21,848 nt of DNA from an uncultured Collinsella sp. (GTDB taxonomy: Bacteria > Actinomycetota > Coriobacteriia > Coriobacteriales > Coriobacteriaceae): the NCBI GenBank assembly GCA_958350755.1, contig CATWID010000028.1, positions 1 to 21,848 on the forward strand. Reading direction: 5' to 3'. Below are positions 5,343 to 12,772 of the stretch, piece after piece. Below the pieces are notes generated by a model. It was given only the letters and a program-made list of their open reading frames with translations, made no database searches and was not told the DNA's origin. The first letter of the stretch is position 1. Each line of letters opens with the position of its first letter. The position numbers and the translations under genes were made by a program.

Positions 5343-6260
5343 CTATTTTTGAAAAAGTTTGCAGGCATTTTCCCAAGCGGCTTGCGCGATTGTTTCGGCG
5401 TCCTCACCAGTGCGATCGACACGGTCGTTAACCAGCGCGTTTGCCGTAATGGAGATCATTGCGGGCTCGCATTCAAGACCGCGGATGGGCTCCGGAGCCA
5501 TATACGGGCAATCCGTCTCGAACAAAATGCGGTCGAGCGGGGTCGCCGCAAATGCCTCGCGCACGTCGTCGTTGCGCTTAAAGGTGGCCGCACCACCATA
5601 GGCGATATAGCAGCCCAGCTTCACAAAGCGCTCCATCGTGGCGCGGTCCTCGCCAAAACAGTGCAGCACACAACCGGCCTGGGGCACGCCCACCTCACGA
5701 AGCACGTTGTAGGCGTCCACGTGCGAGGTACGCTCCTGGTCCATGTCCTCGTGACGCAGATGCAGCTCCACCGGCACGTTACGACACACGGCAAGCTCGA
5801 GCTGGCGCGCCATGCAATCAATCTGCACGCTGTGGGGCGCCGGCGTGATGTCGTCGTCGTAATCCATGTGGTAGTCCAGACCGATTTCGCCAATACCGGC
5901 ACACAAAGGGTCATCAAGCGCAGCAACAACCTGCGCGTGAATGTCGTCGGTATAGTCCGGCGCGCCATACGGATGCACGCCGGCAAGATACTTGATCTGC
6001 GGGATATCCTGCATCGGCAGAATCTCGCGCGTCAGCCAGTCGCTATAGTCCGTCACGCTGCGCTTATCGGCAATGGGATCGAAGACCGTCACCAACAGGT
6101 CGATGCCCGCGGCTTTGGCGCGCACGAGTGTCTCGGGCACTTCTTTGCCCCAGAACGAAAGCAGATGCGCATGTGTGTCGGCAAGCGGTGCCAAGGGCAC
6201 GGGACAAGCAACCGTCTTCTTTTTCTTGGTAAACGTCACGCGTTCGGCATTAAGCGTCAT
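5343..6260 (-). CDS. tatD: TatD-family metal-dependent hydrolase
   Basis: A 305-aa amidohydrolase-fold protein of the TatD/YcfH/YabD family, members of which act as metal-dependent DNases. Metal ligands are visible in order: H30-A-H32 in DTHAHL, Glu in GEIGLDYH, His in LHLRHED, His in CVLHCFGED and Asp in FETDCPYMAP. The ATG at 6260 overlaps the end of rsmA by 11 nt and is preferred over starts further upstream inside rsmA. A basic stretch TKKKKT follows the N-terminus, so the true start could lie a few codons later. Compared with short TatD proteins it has an extended N-terminus of about 25 residues. The metG/rsmA/tatD neighbourhood resembles Bacillus metS-yabD-yabE-rnmV-ksgA, but rnmV and yabE are absent here. 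Confidence 0.92.
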   Translation of the reverse strand: MTLNAERVTFTKKKKTVACPVPLAPLADTHAHLLSFWGKEVPETLVRAKAAGIDLLVTVFDPIADKRSVTDYSDWLTREILPMQDIPQIKYLAGVHPYGAPDYTDDIHAQVVAALDDPLCAGIGEIGLDYHMDYDDDITPAPHSVQIDCMARQLELAVCRNVPVELHLRHEDMDQERTSHVDAYNVLREVGVPQAGCVLHCFGEDRATMERFVKLGCYIAYGGAATFKRNDDVREAFAATPLDRILFETDCPYMAPEPIRGLECEPAMISITANALVNDRVDRTGEDAETIAQAAWENACKLFQK

Positions 6261-7110
6261 GGGAAAGCTCCCGAGCCAGGCACACAAAGTCGGCGACGCC
6301 GAGCGTCTCGGCGCGCGTGGTGGGTGCGATACCGCAAGCCTCAAAGGCGGCATCGAGCACGTCCTTGGCAAAGCCGTTGGCGCTCATGGAATTGCGGATG
6401 GTCTTGCGACGCTGAGCAAATGCAGCGTCAATCACGCGGGCCACAAATTCGCGATCGAGTCCTTCGGGCACCACACCGTCAACACGGTCGATACGCACGA
6501 CGGCCGAGTCCACGTGTGGCGCCGGCATAAAGCAACGCGGCGGCACCTCAAAGCGACCCGTTACCTGCGCATACAGGCCAAGCTTTGCCGTATAGCCGCC
6601 ATAGGTCTTGTTGCCCGGCACTGCGGCAATGCGATCGGCAACCTCCTTTTGCACCATGACGACGGCGCGCTTGAGCGCCGGCATCGTCTGGAAAAATTGC
6701 AAAATGATCGTCGCCGCCACGTTATAGGGCAAGTTCGCGACAAATACCGTCGGCTCACCGCCCGCAGCCTGCTCAATCTGCTCCGGGCCCACCTTAAGCG
6801 CGTCGCCCATGATAAAGCGGAAGTTGGCATAGTCGGCGGCGTGGGCATCGAGCACCGGCTCAAGCTCGGGATCGGCCTCAATGGACGTAACGCACGCCGC
6901 TTCCTGCAGCAACGCAAGTGTCAACGTACCGCAACCTGGACCCACCTCGAGTACGCGCTCGTCACCTGCAAGCTCGGCAAGCTCGCAGATACGTTCGATC
7001 ACATGATTGTCGATTAGAAAGTTCTGGCCCAGGCGATGCTTGGTCGCAAGGCCAAACTCCTCCAGCAGCTCCCTTGTTGCCGTGGGGTTTGCCAAAGGCG
7101 AAGTTGTCAT
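6250..7110 (-). CDS. rsmA: 16S rRNA dimethyladenosine transferase KsgA
   Basis: Dimethylates two adjacent adenines (1518 and 1519, E. coli numbering) in the 3' terminal hairpin of 16S rRNA during late 30S assembly. The 286-aa length is normal. Motifs in order: HRLGQNFL (24-32), the SAM-binding loop VLEVGPGCGTLT (53-64), the acidic EAD at about 78-80, the catalytic NLPYNV (126-131) and the C-terminal PAPHVDSAVVRI and AFAQRRKTIRNS. The ATG at 7110 has AGGAGG 5 nt upstream. Its stop overlaps the start of the TatD gene, so the two are probably coupled. It follows metG after a terminator-like hairpin. Confidence 0.97.
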   Translation of the reverse strand: MTTSPLANPTATRELLEEFGLATKHRLGQNFLIDNHVIERICELAELAGDERVLEVGPGCGTLTLALLQEAACVTSIEADPELEPVLDAHAADYANFRFIMGDALKVGPEQIEQAAGGEPTVFVANLPYNVAATIILQFFQTMPALKRAVVMVQKEVADRIAAVPGNKTYGGYTAKLGLYAQVTGRFEVPPRCFMPAPHVDSAVVRIDRVDGVVPEGLDREFVARVIDAAFAQRRKTIRNSMSANGFAKDVLDAAFEACGIAPTTRAETLGVADFVCLARELSHDA

Positions 7111-7141
7111 AGTTGCCTCCTTAGCATGATGGCGGCGTCTT

Positions 7142-7180
7142 GAAACGAAAGGGCATGGACCGTTGCGGCCATGCCCTTAC
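7142..7180 (-). terminator. Terminator after metG
   Basis: On the minus strand AAGGGCATGG and CCATGCCCTT form a long stem around a 10-nt apical region, followed by TCGTTTC. The U-run is weak, so some read-through into rsmA is plausible. No other strong promoter for rsmA is obvious. Confidence 0.65.
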
Positions 7181-7220
7181 ATCTAAACAGCAAATTGCCG
7201 ATATGGCGCTCGTGCGGTCT

Positions 7221-8822
7221 CTACGCCAGACGCGGGAACAGCGGATCGCCCTTCTCGACGGGCTGACCACCAGCAAGCAGGCCCCAAGCGCAAATGCCCT
7301 TGAGGTCGTCGGTCGCGGCCTCGTTCTCGCAGGACAGGCGGCGCAGGGCCTCGGCAGAGGTCTGAGGCATGAGCGGCATCAGCAGGTGAGCGGCAATGCG
7401 GATGGCCTCGAGCAGGTTGTAGATCACAAACGCCAGCTCGTCAGCCTTGGCCTCGTCCTTGGCAAGTGCCCAGGGCTCGGAGTCCTCGATGTAGTGGTTG
7501 GCGGCGTGGATGAGCTCCATGACCTCATCCTTGGCTCCGCCGTAATCGAGCACGTCCATCTTGGCCATGTAGCGGTCGACCAGGCCATCGGCGATCTTTG
7601 CCAGCGGGTTGTCGAACGCATCGAACGATGCGGGCTTGGCGGGCGCGCAACCGTCAAAGTACTTGCCGCTCATGTTGAGCGAACGCGAGATAAGGTTGCC
7701 CCAGCTGTTGGCCAGGTCGGCGTTGTAGACCTGCTCCATGCGATCGAAGCTGATGGCGCCGTCGGTACCGGGAACGACATCGGTCATAAAGTAGTAGCGA
7801 TAGCCCTCGACGCCCAGCATGTCGATAACGTCCTGCGGAGCGATGGCGTTACCGCGGCTCTTGGACATCTTCTCGGCCTTGCCGGTCTCGGCATTGCGCA
7901 CGGTCAGGAAGCCGTGGGCAAAGACGTGCTCGGGCAGGGCCTCGCCGATGGCCATGAGCATGGCGGGCCAAATGACGCAGTGGAAGCGGATGATGTCCTT
8001 ACCCACGATGTGGAACTGCGCGGGCCAGCGATAGGCCAGCTCGGCACGCGCCTCGTCGGTGTCGACACCGTAGCCGACGGCCGTCATATAGTTGAGCAGC
8101 GCGTCAAACCATACATAGGTCACATGGCCCTCGTCAAACGGAACCTGGATGCCCCAGTCAAAGCTCGTGCGACTCACGGAAAGGTCGTTGAGGCCGCCCT
8201 CGACAAAGCTGCGAACCTCGTTCATGCGGAACGCAGGCTCGACAAAGTCGGGGTGCTCGTCATAGAGCTTGAGAAGCTTGTCCTGGAAGGCGGAAAGCTT
8301 AAAGAAGTAGGACTCCTCCTGGACGCGCTCAAGCGGACGGTGGCAGTCGGGGCATAGATGCTGGCCGACGCTGCCGTACTCCTCGTCGCCCTTCTGGACC
8401 TGCGTATCGGTGAAGTAGGTCTCGTCAGGCACGCAATACCAACCGTCGTAGCTGCCCTTATACAGATAGCCGGACTCCTTCATGCGCTCCCACAGGTACT
8501 GCACGGCATGATGCTGGCGCGGCTCGGTGGTGCGGATGAAGTCGTCGTTGGAGATCTCGAGCTTGCTCCAAAGCTCCTTGAAGTGCGGAGCCTGGCTGTC
8601 GGTCCACTCCTGCGGCGTCATGCCATGCTTGGCTGCGGCCTCGGCGACCTTCTCGCCGTGCTCGTCCATGCCGGTCAGGAACTTGACGTTATAGCCGGCG
8701 GAGCGGCGATAGCGAGCCTGAACGTCGGCGATGATGGTGGAATAAGCCGTGCCCAGGTGCGGATCGGCGTTGACGTAGTAGATGGGCGTCGTGATAAAGA
8801 ACGAAGGCTTGCTTTGATCCAT
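7221..8822 (-). CDS. metG: Methionine--tRNA ligase (MetRS)
   Basis: A class I aminoacyl-tRNA synthetase of 533 aa that charges initiator and elongator tRNA-Met. The HIGH signature appears as HLGT (residues 22-25) in ITTPIYYVNADPHLGTAYST. KMSKS is at 318-322 in EKMSKSRGN. The connective-peptide insertion carries cysteines at 130, 157 and 160 (CPDCH), which could bind zinc. The alpha-helical anticodon-binding domain follows, and the protein ends without the C-terminal EMAP/Trbp-like tRNA-binding domain of longer MetRS proteins. The ATG at 8822 has TGGAGGA about 9 nt upstream. A TAGAAT -10-like element lies in the 69-bp gap after rsmI (plus positions 8862-8867). Confidence 0.97.
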   Translation of the reverse strand: MDQSKPSFFITTPIYYVNADPHLGTAYSTIIADVQARYRRSAGYNVKFLTGMDEHGEKVAEAAAKHGMTPQEWTDSQAPHFKELWSKLEISNDDFIRTTEPRQHHAVQYLWERMKESGYLYKGSYDGWYCVPDETYFTDTQVQKGDEEYGSVGQHLCPDCHRPLERVQEESYFFKLSAFQDKLLKLYDEHPDFVEPAFRMNEVRSFVEGGLNDLSVSRTSFDWGIQVPFDEGHVTYVWFDALLNYMTAVGYGVDTDEARAELAYRWPAQFHIVGKDIIRFHCVIWPAMLMAIGEALPEHVFAHGFLTVRNAETGKAEKMSKSRGNAIAPQDVIDMLGVEGYRYYFMTDVVPGTDGAISFDRMEQVYNADLANSWGNLISRSLNMSGKYFDGCAPAKPASFDAFDNPLAKIADGLVDRYMAKMDVLDYGGAKDEVMELIHAANHYIEDSEPWALAKDEAKADELAFVIYNLLEAIRIAAHLLMPLMPQTSAEALRRLSCENEAATDDLKGICAWGLLAGGQPVEKGDPLFPRLA

Positions 8823-8891
8823 GGGGTTTGTCCTCCAGAAAAACGTTGCATACAGGGGATGATTCTAGCGCAAGGGCTGGATATCCTCCAT

Positions 8892-9770
8892 CTATTGCAT
8901 ATCGAGCACCATGGCATAGACATCGCGCTTGCGGCGCGAATACTTCTGAGACAGGCGCTTGGCCACCGCAGAGGCGGGCTCCCCCTCCTCGAGCGCGGTG
9001 CGGATATCCTCGCGCAGGGCATCGTCGGGATCCGCTACCGCAGCGCCAACCGGCGCGATGCCGGCCTCCTCGTCCTCGCTCGGCGGCGCGATGACCAGCG
9101 CAATCTCGCCCTTTACCTCGCCGCGAGCACGCAGCTCCTCGGCAAGCTGGTCAGCGGGCCCGCGCAAGACCTCCTCGTGCAGCTTGGTGAGTTCGCGGCA
9201 GACGGCAAGCTCACGCTGGGGAAAGACCTCCGCCACGGCCTCGAGCGTCGCCACGATGCGATGTGGAGACTCGTAGAAGATGAGTGCGCCGGGCACCACG
9301 GCAAGGCGCTGCAAACGGCGCACACGGTCGCCGTGCTTTCGGCCCAAAAAGCCCTCGAAGAAAAAATGCTCGCAGGGAATGCCGGACGAAACGAGTGCCG
9401 TGACGCAAGCAGAGGGTCCGGGAATAACTTCGACAGGCACATCGGCCTCACGCGCCGCCTCGACCAGCGCCTGGCCGGGATCGGACACGCTCGGCATGCC
9501 GGCGTCCGAGGCAAAGGCGAGGGTCTCCCCCGCCAGCAGACGGTCGACCAGGCCGGCAGCGCGGCTAGCGATCACATTCTCGTCGCAACGGACAAGCGGC
9601 TTGGAAATACCCAGGTGCATCAGCAGCTTTGACGTCACACGCGTGTCTTCGCAGCAAATGGCATCGGCGGCGGCAAAAGCCTCGCCAACGCGCGGGGACA
9701 GGTCGCCTAGGTTGCCGATGGGCGTGCCGACCACATAGAGTTTGCCCGTATGGGCGCTGTTTTGCGTCAT
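8892..9770 (-). CDS. rsmI: 16S rRNA 2'-O-ribose C1402 methyltransferase RsmI
   Basis: Methylates the 2'-hydroxyl of C1402 in the decoding centre of 16S rRNA. It belongs to the tetrapyrrole-methylase fold. The 292-aa product shows LYVVGTPIGNLGDLSPR (about 11-27), EDTRVTSKLL, FASDAGMPSVSDPG and VEVIPGPSACVTALVSSGI, all family signatures. The C-terminal region ends KRLSQKYSRRKRDVYAMVLD, typical of full-length RsmI. The ATG at 9770 lies 6 bp past the stop of the GH5-like gene, with AGGTTGAT before it overlapping that stop. The two genes are therefore likely co-transcribed and coupled. Confidence 0.96.
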   Translation of the reverse strand: MTQNSAHTGKLYVVGTPIGNLGDLSPRVGEAFAAADAICCEDTRVTSKLLMHLGISKPLVRCDENVIASRAAGLVDRLLAGETLAFASDAGMPSVSDPGQALVEAAREADVPVEVIPGPSACVTALVSSGIPCEHFFFEGFLGRKHGDRVRRLQRLAVVPGALIFYESPHRIVATLEAVAEVFPQRELAVCRELTKLHEEVLRGPADQLAEELRARGEVKGEIALVIAPPSEDEEAGIAPVGAAVADPDDALREDIRTALEEGEPASAVAKRLSQKYSRRKRDVYAMVLDMQ

Positions 9771-9776
9771 ATCAAC

Positions 9777-10838
9777 CTATTCAATCATGCCGCGCTCGAG
9801 CGTACCGAGCGCCGCGCGGGCGTCCCATGCTGCAATGCGCTTCTCGGTCTTCCACGTTTGGAAGAACCAACCGGCAGCCGGCGCAAACGAAGCCAGCTGG
9901 TTGGCGATAAACACGCGCTCGTAGGCATTGCGGCCCTCGGGCGTAACCGACGAGTTAGCAAAGATCGCCGCGCCCGACCATTCGCCCACCAGCACGGGGA
10001 ACCCAGTCGAAATCGCCTCTTTAAGCTCGCGCTTGTTACGCGAAATCGCCGTCGTCAGCCCGCGGGGGCTCGTGATGTCGAGCGCATACTCGTCGCGGTA
10101 ATGGTACAGGTGAAGGTCCATGTAGACGTTCTTGTACTTGGCGCCGCGCATAAAATGCTTCCACTCGCTGGGATGCCCCGACGACGAGAAGACGACGATC
10201 TTATCCTCGGGCATATACGAACGGACGAGCTCGTAGGCATCGCGATAGAAATTGCGCAGGTAGTGAGCGGGAATGCCATCCGTCATGGTGAAGAGGCTCT
10301 TGCGAACGCTCATCTGCGGCGTGTCCAGCAGCTCAATGCCCAGCAGGCTCTCGGCCTCGCCATAGCGATCGGCCAAGCGCTCGAGCACGTCGAGTGCGAC
10401 ATGACGGCCGTTGGTGGACGAATGCCACTCGGCAACAGCCTCCGGCGTGGTGGGCGAATCGTTGGAATCGCCCTGGCCACCGGGCACAGTTGCCAGATCG
10501 AGCAGCACGCGGATGTCGTACTTGGCAGCCCACTCAATCGCGCGGTCGATGTAATCGACAACCGATATGTAGGAGGCATCGGACTCCTGTGAGCCAAAGG
10601 CATACCAAGGCACCGGCAGACGCACGGCATTGAGACCGATCTGCGCCATGCGACGAAAATCGTCCTCGCTCACAAACGTCTCGTAATGGCGGCGCATGCG
10701 CTCGTTATAGGCGGCGGTACCCATGGCCTCCTGTAGCTCGGCCGCGTTGGATGCACCGGTCGCCGCGTACAGCGACGGGGTCACCCAAGGCTCGGGAATA
10801 AACCAGCCAGAGAGATTAACGCCGAGTATCCTCTCCAT
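9777..10838 (-). CDS. GH5-like (exo-beta-1,3-glucanase-like) protein, probably inactive
   Basis: A 353-aa TIM-barrel protein resembling glycoside hydrolase family 5 exo-1,3-beta-glucanases. Family motifs include GVNLSGWFIPEPWVTPSL (6-23), IGLNAVRLPVPWYAF (67-81), MDLHLYHY (240-247) and the nucleophile motif VGEWSGA with Glu286. The acid/base site, normally NEP in GIELLNEP, reads GIELLDTP (168-175), so Thr173 replaces the catalytic Glu. A conserved His of the DLHGAPG loop is also changed (DLATVPG). No signal peptide is present, so the protein should be cytosolic. The ATG at 10838, with AGGGGG 5 nt upstream, is preferred over the GTG just before it. It heads an operon with rsmI. It may be a pseudoenzyme or have altered chemistry. 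Confidence 0.8.
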   Translation of the reverse strand: MERILGVNLSGWFIPEPWVTPSLYAATGASNAAELQEAMGTAAYNERMRRHYETFVSEDDFRRMAQIGLNAVRLPVPWYAFGSQESDASYISVVDYIDRAIEWAAKYDIRVLLDLATVPGGQGDSNDSPTTPEAVAEWHSSTNGRHVALDVLERLADRYGEAESLLGIELLDTPQMSVRKSLFTMTDGIPAHYLRNFYRDAYELVRSYMPEDKIVVFSSSGHPSEWKHFMRGAKYKNVYMDLHLYHYRDEYALDITSPRGLTTAISRNKRELKEAISTGFPVLVGEWSGAAIFANSSVTPEGRNAYERVFIANQLASFAPAAGWFFQTWKTEKRIAAWDARAALGTLERGMIE

Positions 10839-11032
10839 CACTGCCCCCTTCGGATCATGCAGGTCGAACCCGCATCGTATTGCGTAGGATAAGTATCGTT
10901 TTGAGTATACCCGCGTGTGCGGACAGGCGACCGAACGGTCTGCAAAGTGACGCGAAAGTGGGAGGAATGTCTGGGAGCAGACGGACTCGGAATGGTGCGA
11001 CGAGGTGTGTACGCGCGCCGGAGGCAGGCACC

Positions 11033-11078
11033 GGAAAGTGTGTCCCGTTCTGAGCCCTTATTCTGGGACGCAGTTTCC
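11033..11078. repeat. 46-bp imperfect palindrome (REP-like)
   Basis: GGAAAGTGTGTCCC (11033-11046) and GGGACGCAGTTTCC (11065-11078) are inverted repeats matching at 12 of 14 positions around an 18-bp centre. It lies 58 bp past the 3' end of tRNA-Phe, beyond its terminator, in a 297-bp intergenic stretch (10839-11135). That stretch otherwise holds the upstream region of the GH5-like gene and nothing else I can recognise. Its form suggests a dispersed palindromic repeat or a bidirectional terminator. Confidence 0.6.
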
Positions 11079-11093
11079 GCAGAACCCTACATA

Positions 11094-11122
11094 AAAGAAA
11101 AGGACCCCTTTGCAGAGGTCCT
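11094..11122 (-). terminator. Intrinsic terminator of tRNA-Phe
   Basis: The minus strand reads AGGACCTC, loop TGCAAA, GGGGTCCT, then TTTCTTTT. The 8-bp stem with one G-T pair begins 11 bp after the tRNA 3' end. Confidence 0.85.
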
Positions 11123-11135
11123 AGTCAATTCAAGG

Positions 11136-11208
<73 letters not shown>

Positions 11209-11240
11209 ATTTGAGGTGTGCCTTGTTTCAAGGCTTGATT

Positions 11241-11268
11241 AGTATAACCAAGGACGCGTTCCGGTCAA
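11241..11268 (-). promoter_or_regulatory. Strong promoter of tRNA-Phe
   Basis: On the minus strand TTGACC (11263-11268), a 16-bp spacer and a near-consensus TATACT (11241-11246). The leader between promoter and tRNA contains a small hairpin GCCTTG-AAA-CAAGGC (11220-11234). Confidence 0.8.
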
Positions 11269-11331
11269 CCGAGAATTTCAAAAAAGTTTTTGAGCACAGC
11301 CTCGGTTCTTTAAATCGGCACGTCAGAGGCA

Positions 11332-11619
11332 TCAGCCGGCAGCAAGAAGTTTTTCGCTCAGAGCCGCACGGGCAAACTCACTTGGCGTCATCCCCTCGGC
11401 AGCCGCCCGTCGACGAATGGCCTCCTTCATTCCCAGAGGAATCTTGACCGACAGCGTTGCCGTCCCCTCACCTGAGAGTGGGGGCCGTCCATGCACGATC
11501 CCACCAACGGTGTGTTCGCCATCCGGAAACTCTCCGCGCTCGTACGACTCGCACCACGCGTCAATCATTTCATCCGTTACAACCTGACCATTAGCGGCCG
11601 TATACGTCTTGCCCATCAT
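11332..11619 (-). CDS. Ribbon-helix-helix antitoxin-like protein
   Basis: A 95-aa protein whose C-terminal half (about residues 53-92) reads ATLSVKIPLGMKEAIRRRAA, then EGMTPSEFARAAL. This is the beta strand plus two helices of a ribbon-helix-helix (CopG/Arc/MetJ) DNA-binding domain. The N-terminal half (KTYTAANGQVVTDEMIDAWC) may contact the partner. In typical type II modules such a protein neutralises the toxin and represses the operon. The first ATG (11619) overlaps the stop of the upstream gene as ATGA; a second ATG (11616) has better spacing to AAGGGG. Antitoxin follows toxin here, the reverse of the most common order. Confidence 0.75.
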   Translation of the reverse strand: MMGKTYTAANGQVVTDEMIDAWCESYERGEFPDGEHTVGGIVHGRPPLSGEGTATLSVKIPLGMKEAIRRRAAAEGMTPSEFARAALSEKLLAAG

Positions 11620-11881
11620 CGACCCCTTTGCCGAGCCCGTTCAATCTCCTGCCAAAATTTCTTCTGGACTGGAGACAAGGCATGAATGATAAGCCCCCAC
11701 GGACAAGCTCGACCGCGACAAGCTCCACGCTTCGTCCGTCTGGGAGCCATCCAATCGCAAGCCATCTCGGCGGCTCGTCCTTCGGCTCGCGACGAATGCA
11801 CTCAGTAACCGCAAGCCAAGCGCTAAGCACCTGCTTTTCTGTCAGGTGCTTTTTAGCGTTGGGATGGATCTCAACATCCAT
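11616..11881 (-). pseudogene. Toxin-like small protein gene with a one-base frameshift
   Basis: The ATG at 11881 (GGAGGAG 7 nt upstream) begins MDVEIHPNAKKHLTEKQV and stays open in one frame to VELVAVELVRGG (about residue 62). The natural continuation, LIIHALSPVQKKFWQEIERA, lies in another frame and ends RQRGR-TGA, whose stop overlaps the antitoxin start as ATGA. The break falls at a G5 run (plus 11694-11698); one extra G would restore an 87-88-aa protein. As sequenced, the frame instead runs on to 11591 with an unrelated tail. The intact product would be a small basic protein. The family is uncertain; it resembles short RHH-paired toxins only in size and context. It could be an inactivated toxin, a phase-variable tract or a sequencing error. 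Confidence 0.65.
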
Positions 11882-11906
11882 GCATCTTCTCCTCCATCTT
11901 ACCCAA

Positions 11907-11936
11907 TTTCGTATGACGAAAGTCCGCTGTCGCCAA
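11907..11936 (-). promoter_or_regulatory. Promoter and operator of the toxin-antitoxin-like pair
   Basis: On the minus strand TTGGCG (11931-11936) and TACGAA (11908-11913) are spaced 17 bp. The -10 lies inside an inverted repeat TTTCG-TATGA-CGAAA (11907-11921), 26 bp upstream of the toxin ATG. An inverted repeat over the -10 fits autorepression by the ribbon-helix-helix protein. Confidence 0.45.
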
Positions 11937-11939
11937 TTC

Positions 11940-12299
11940 TTAAGCCGGCACGCGTTGGAGAGCAGGGGTCGAAACAATGATTGAAGGACGCTCTAGTACG
12001 GCCCAGGCGCCGGGGCAGGAGCACGTGCGCCAAGGACGAACGCTTTCGTAGCGCGCGAGGATATTGCCGTCGCGATCGATGAAGGCGATGTCGATGGGAT
12101 AGGCCATAAAACACGTATGGACCGAAGAGCAGCGTGGAAACGCCATGACGAGCGGCAGACCGTTGGCGGCAACCGGACACCGTCCCAGCATGCCGCGCAG
12201 GCGCACGGCAAACGACTCCGCCACCACAAACTCGGCCGGCGTCCAACCCAGCCTGTTGAGCGCCCGCGCGTACGCGATGTAGGACGAGACCGCGGTCAC
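11940..12299 (-). CDS. DUF192-family protein at the end of the tad operon
   Basis: A 119-aa product (GTG start) whose core matches DUF192: a GMLGR turn (36-40), VHTCFMAYPIDIAFIDRDG (60-78) as the family's HTxxMxxPIDxxFxDxxG motif, then an alanine-containing PGAWAVLE segment near residue 96. The biochemical role of DUF192 is not established. Five cysteines (41, 57, 63, 93, 95) are notable for its size. No signal peptide or membrane anchor is seen, unlike many DUF192 proteins. The GTG start overlaps the stop of the upstream TadE-like gene (GTGA), with GGGGG 7 nt before it. It is thus the last, translationally coupled gene of the pilus operon, which suggests a role in pilus assembly. Confidence 0.8.
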   Translation of the reverse strand: MTAVSSYIAYARALNRLGWTPAEFVVAESFAVRLRGMLGRCPVAANGLPLVMAFPRCSSVHTCFMAYPIDIAFIDRDGNILARYESVRPWRTCSCPGAWAVLERPSIIVSTPALQRVPA

Positions 12300-12772
12300 A
12301 TGACCACCCCCGGACGCCATGGATCGACCGTCACCGCGCGCTCGTGCGACAACGTTGTCGGCGCCCCCAGCGGAACGCCAGCGATGCTGAGAGAAGTCGG
12401 CCACGGCTCATAGTGCATGGTGCAGGTGTAGGTCCTAAACGTACCGGATAGGGAGAGCAGGCCACCATCCGATGCCTCCGCGCCTTGCTCGCTCGACACT
12501 TCGATCTGCAAGCCATAGCCTTCCATGGCATTCAGAATTTGAGTCTGAACCGTCGCCGAGGCATCGACAGAGCTTTCGTCGCCCTCCCCCTCCGACGCCA
12601 CGGCGTGCGCCAACACGATGTCGGGCACCACGCGGTCGAAGCGCGCGACAGCACTGGCAAAGATCATGACGTTGTACACGATGAGTGCCAGCACCAGCAA
12701 AACGGGCGTAACCACTGCCATCTCCACCGTCGCTTGGGCGTGCTCCTCGCGCAGACGCATGCGGATACTCAT
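12296..12772 (-). CDS. TadE-like pseudopilin (second copy)
   Basis: A 158-aa TadE-family minor pilin. The short cytoplasmic leader MSIRMRLREEHA ends at A12, followed by QATVEMAVVTPVLLVLALIV, the TadE hydrophobic helix with Glu at +5 after a presumed cleavage at A12/Q13. The rest is a polar extracellular domain with one cysteine (in TYTCTMHYEP). TadE-type proteins are processed by the prepilin peptidase and act as minor pilins in Tad assembly. The ATG at 12772 shares a base with the stop of the TadG-like gene (TAATG), and its stop overlaps the DUF192 start. An upstream in-frame ATG inside the TadG gene is rejected. Confidence 0.87.
   Translation of the reverse strand: MSIRMRLREEHAQATVEMAVVTPVLLVLALIVYNVMIFASAVARFDRVVPDIVLAHAVASEGEGDESSVDASATVQTQILNAMEGYGLQIEVSSEQGAEASDGGLLSLSGTFRTYTCTMHYEPWPTSLSIAGVPLGAPTTLSHERAVTVDPWRPGVVM

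Noticed and set aside
7140..9632. Two long plus-strand ORFs opposite metG and rsmI
   Set aside because: They are antisense to two confidently identified genes and show the His/Leu/Val/Gly-rich pattern typical of reverse-strand shadows at high GC.
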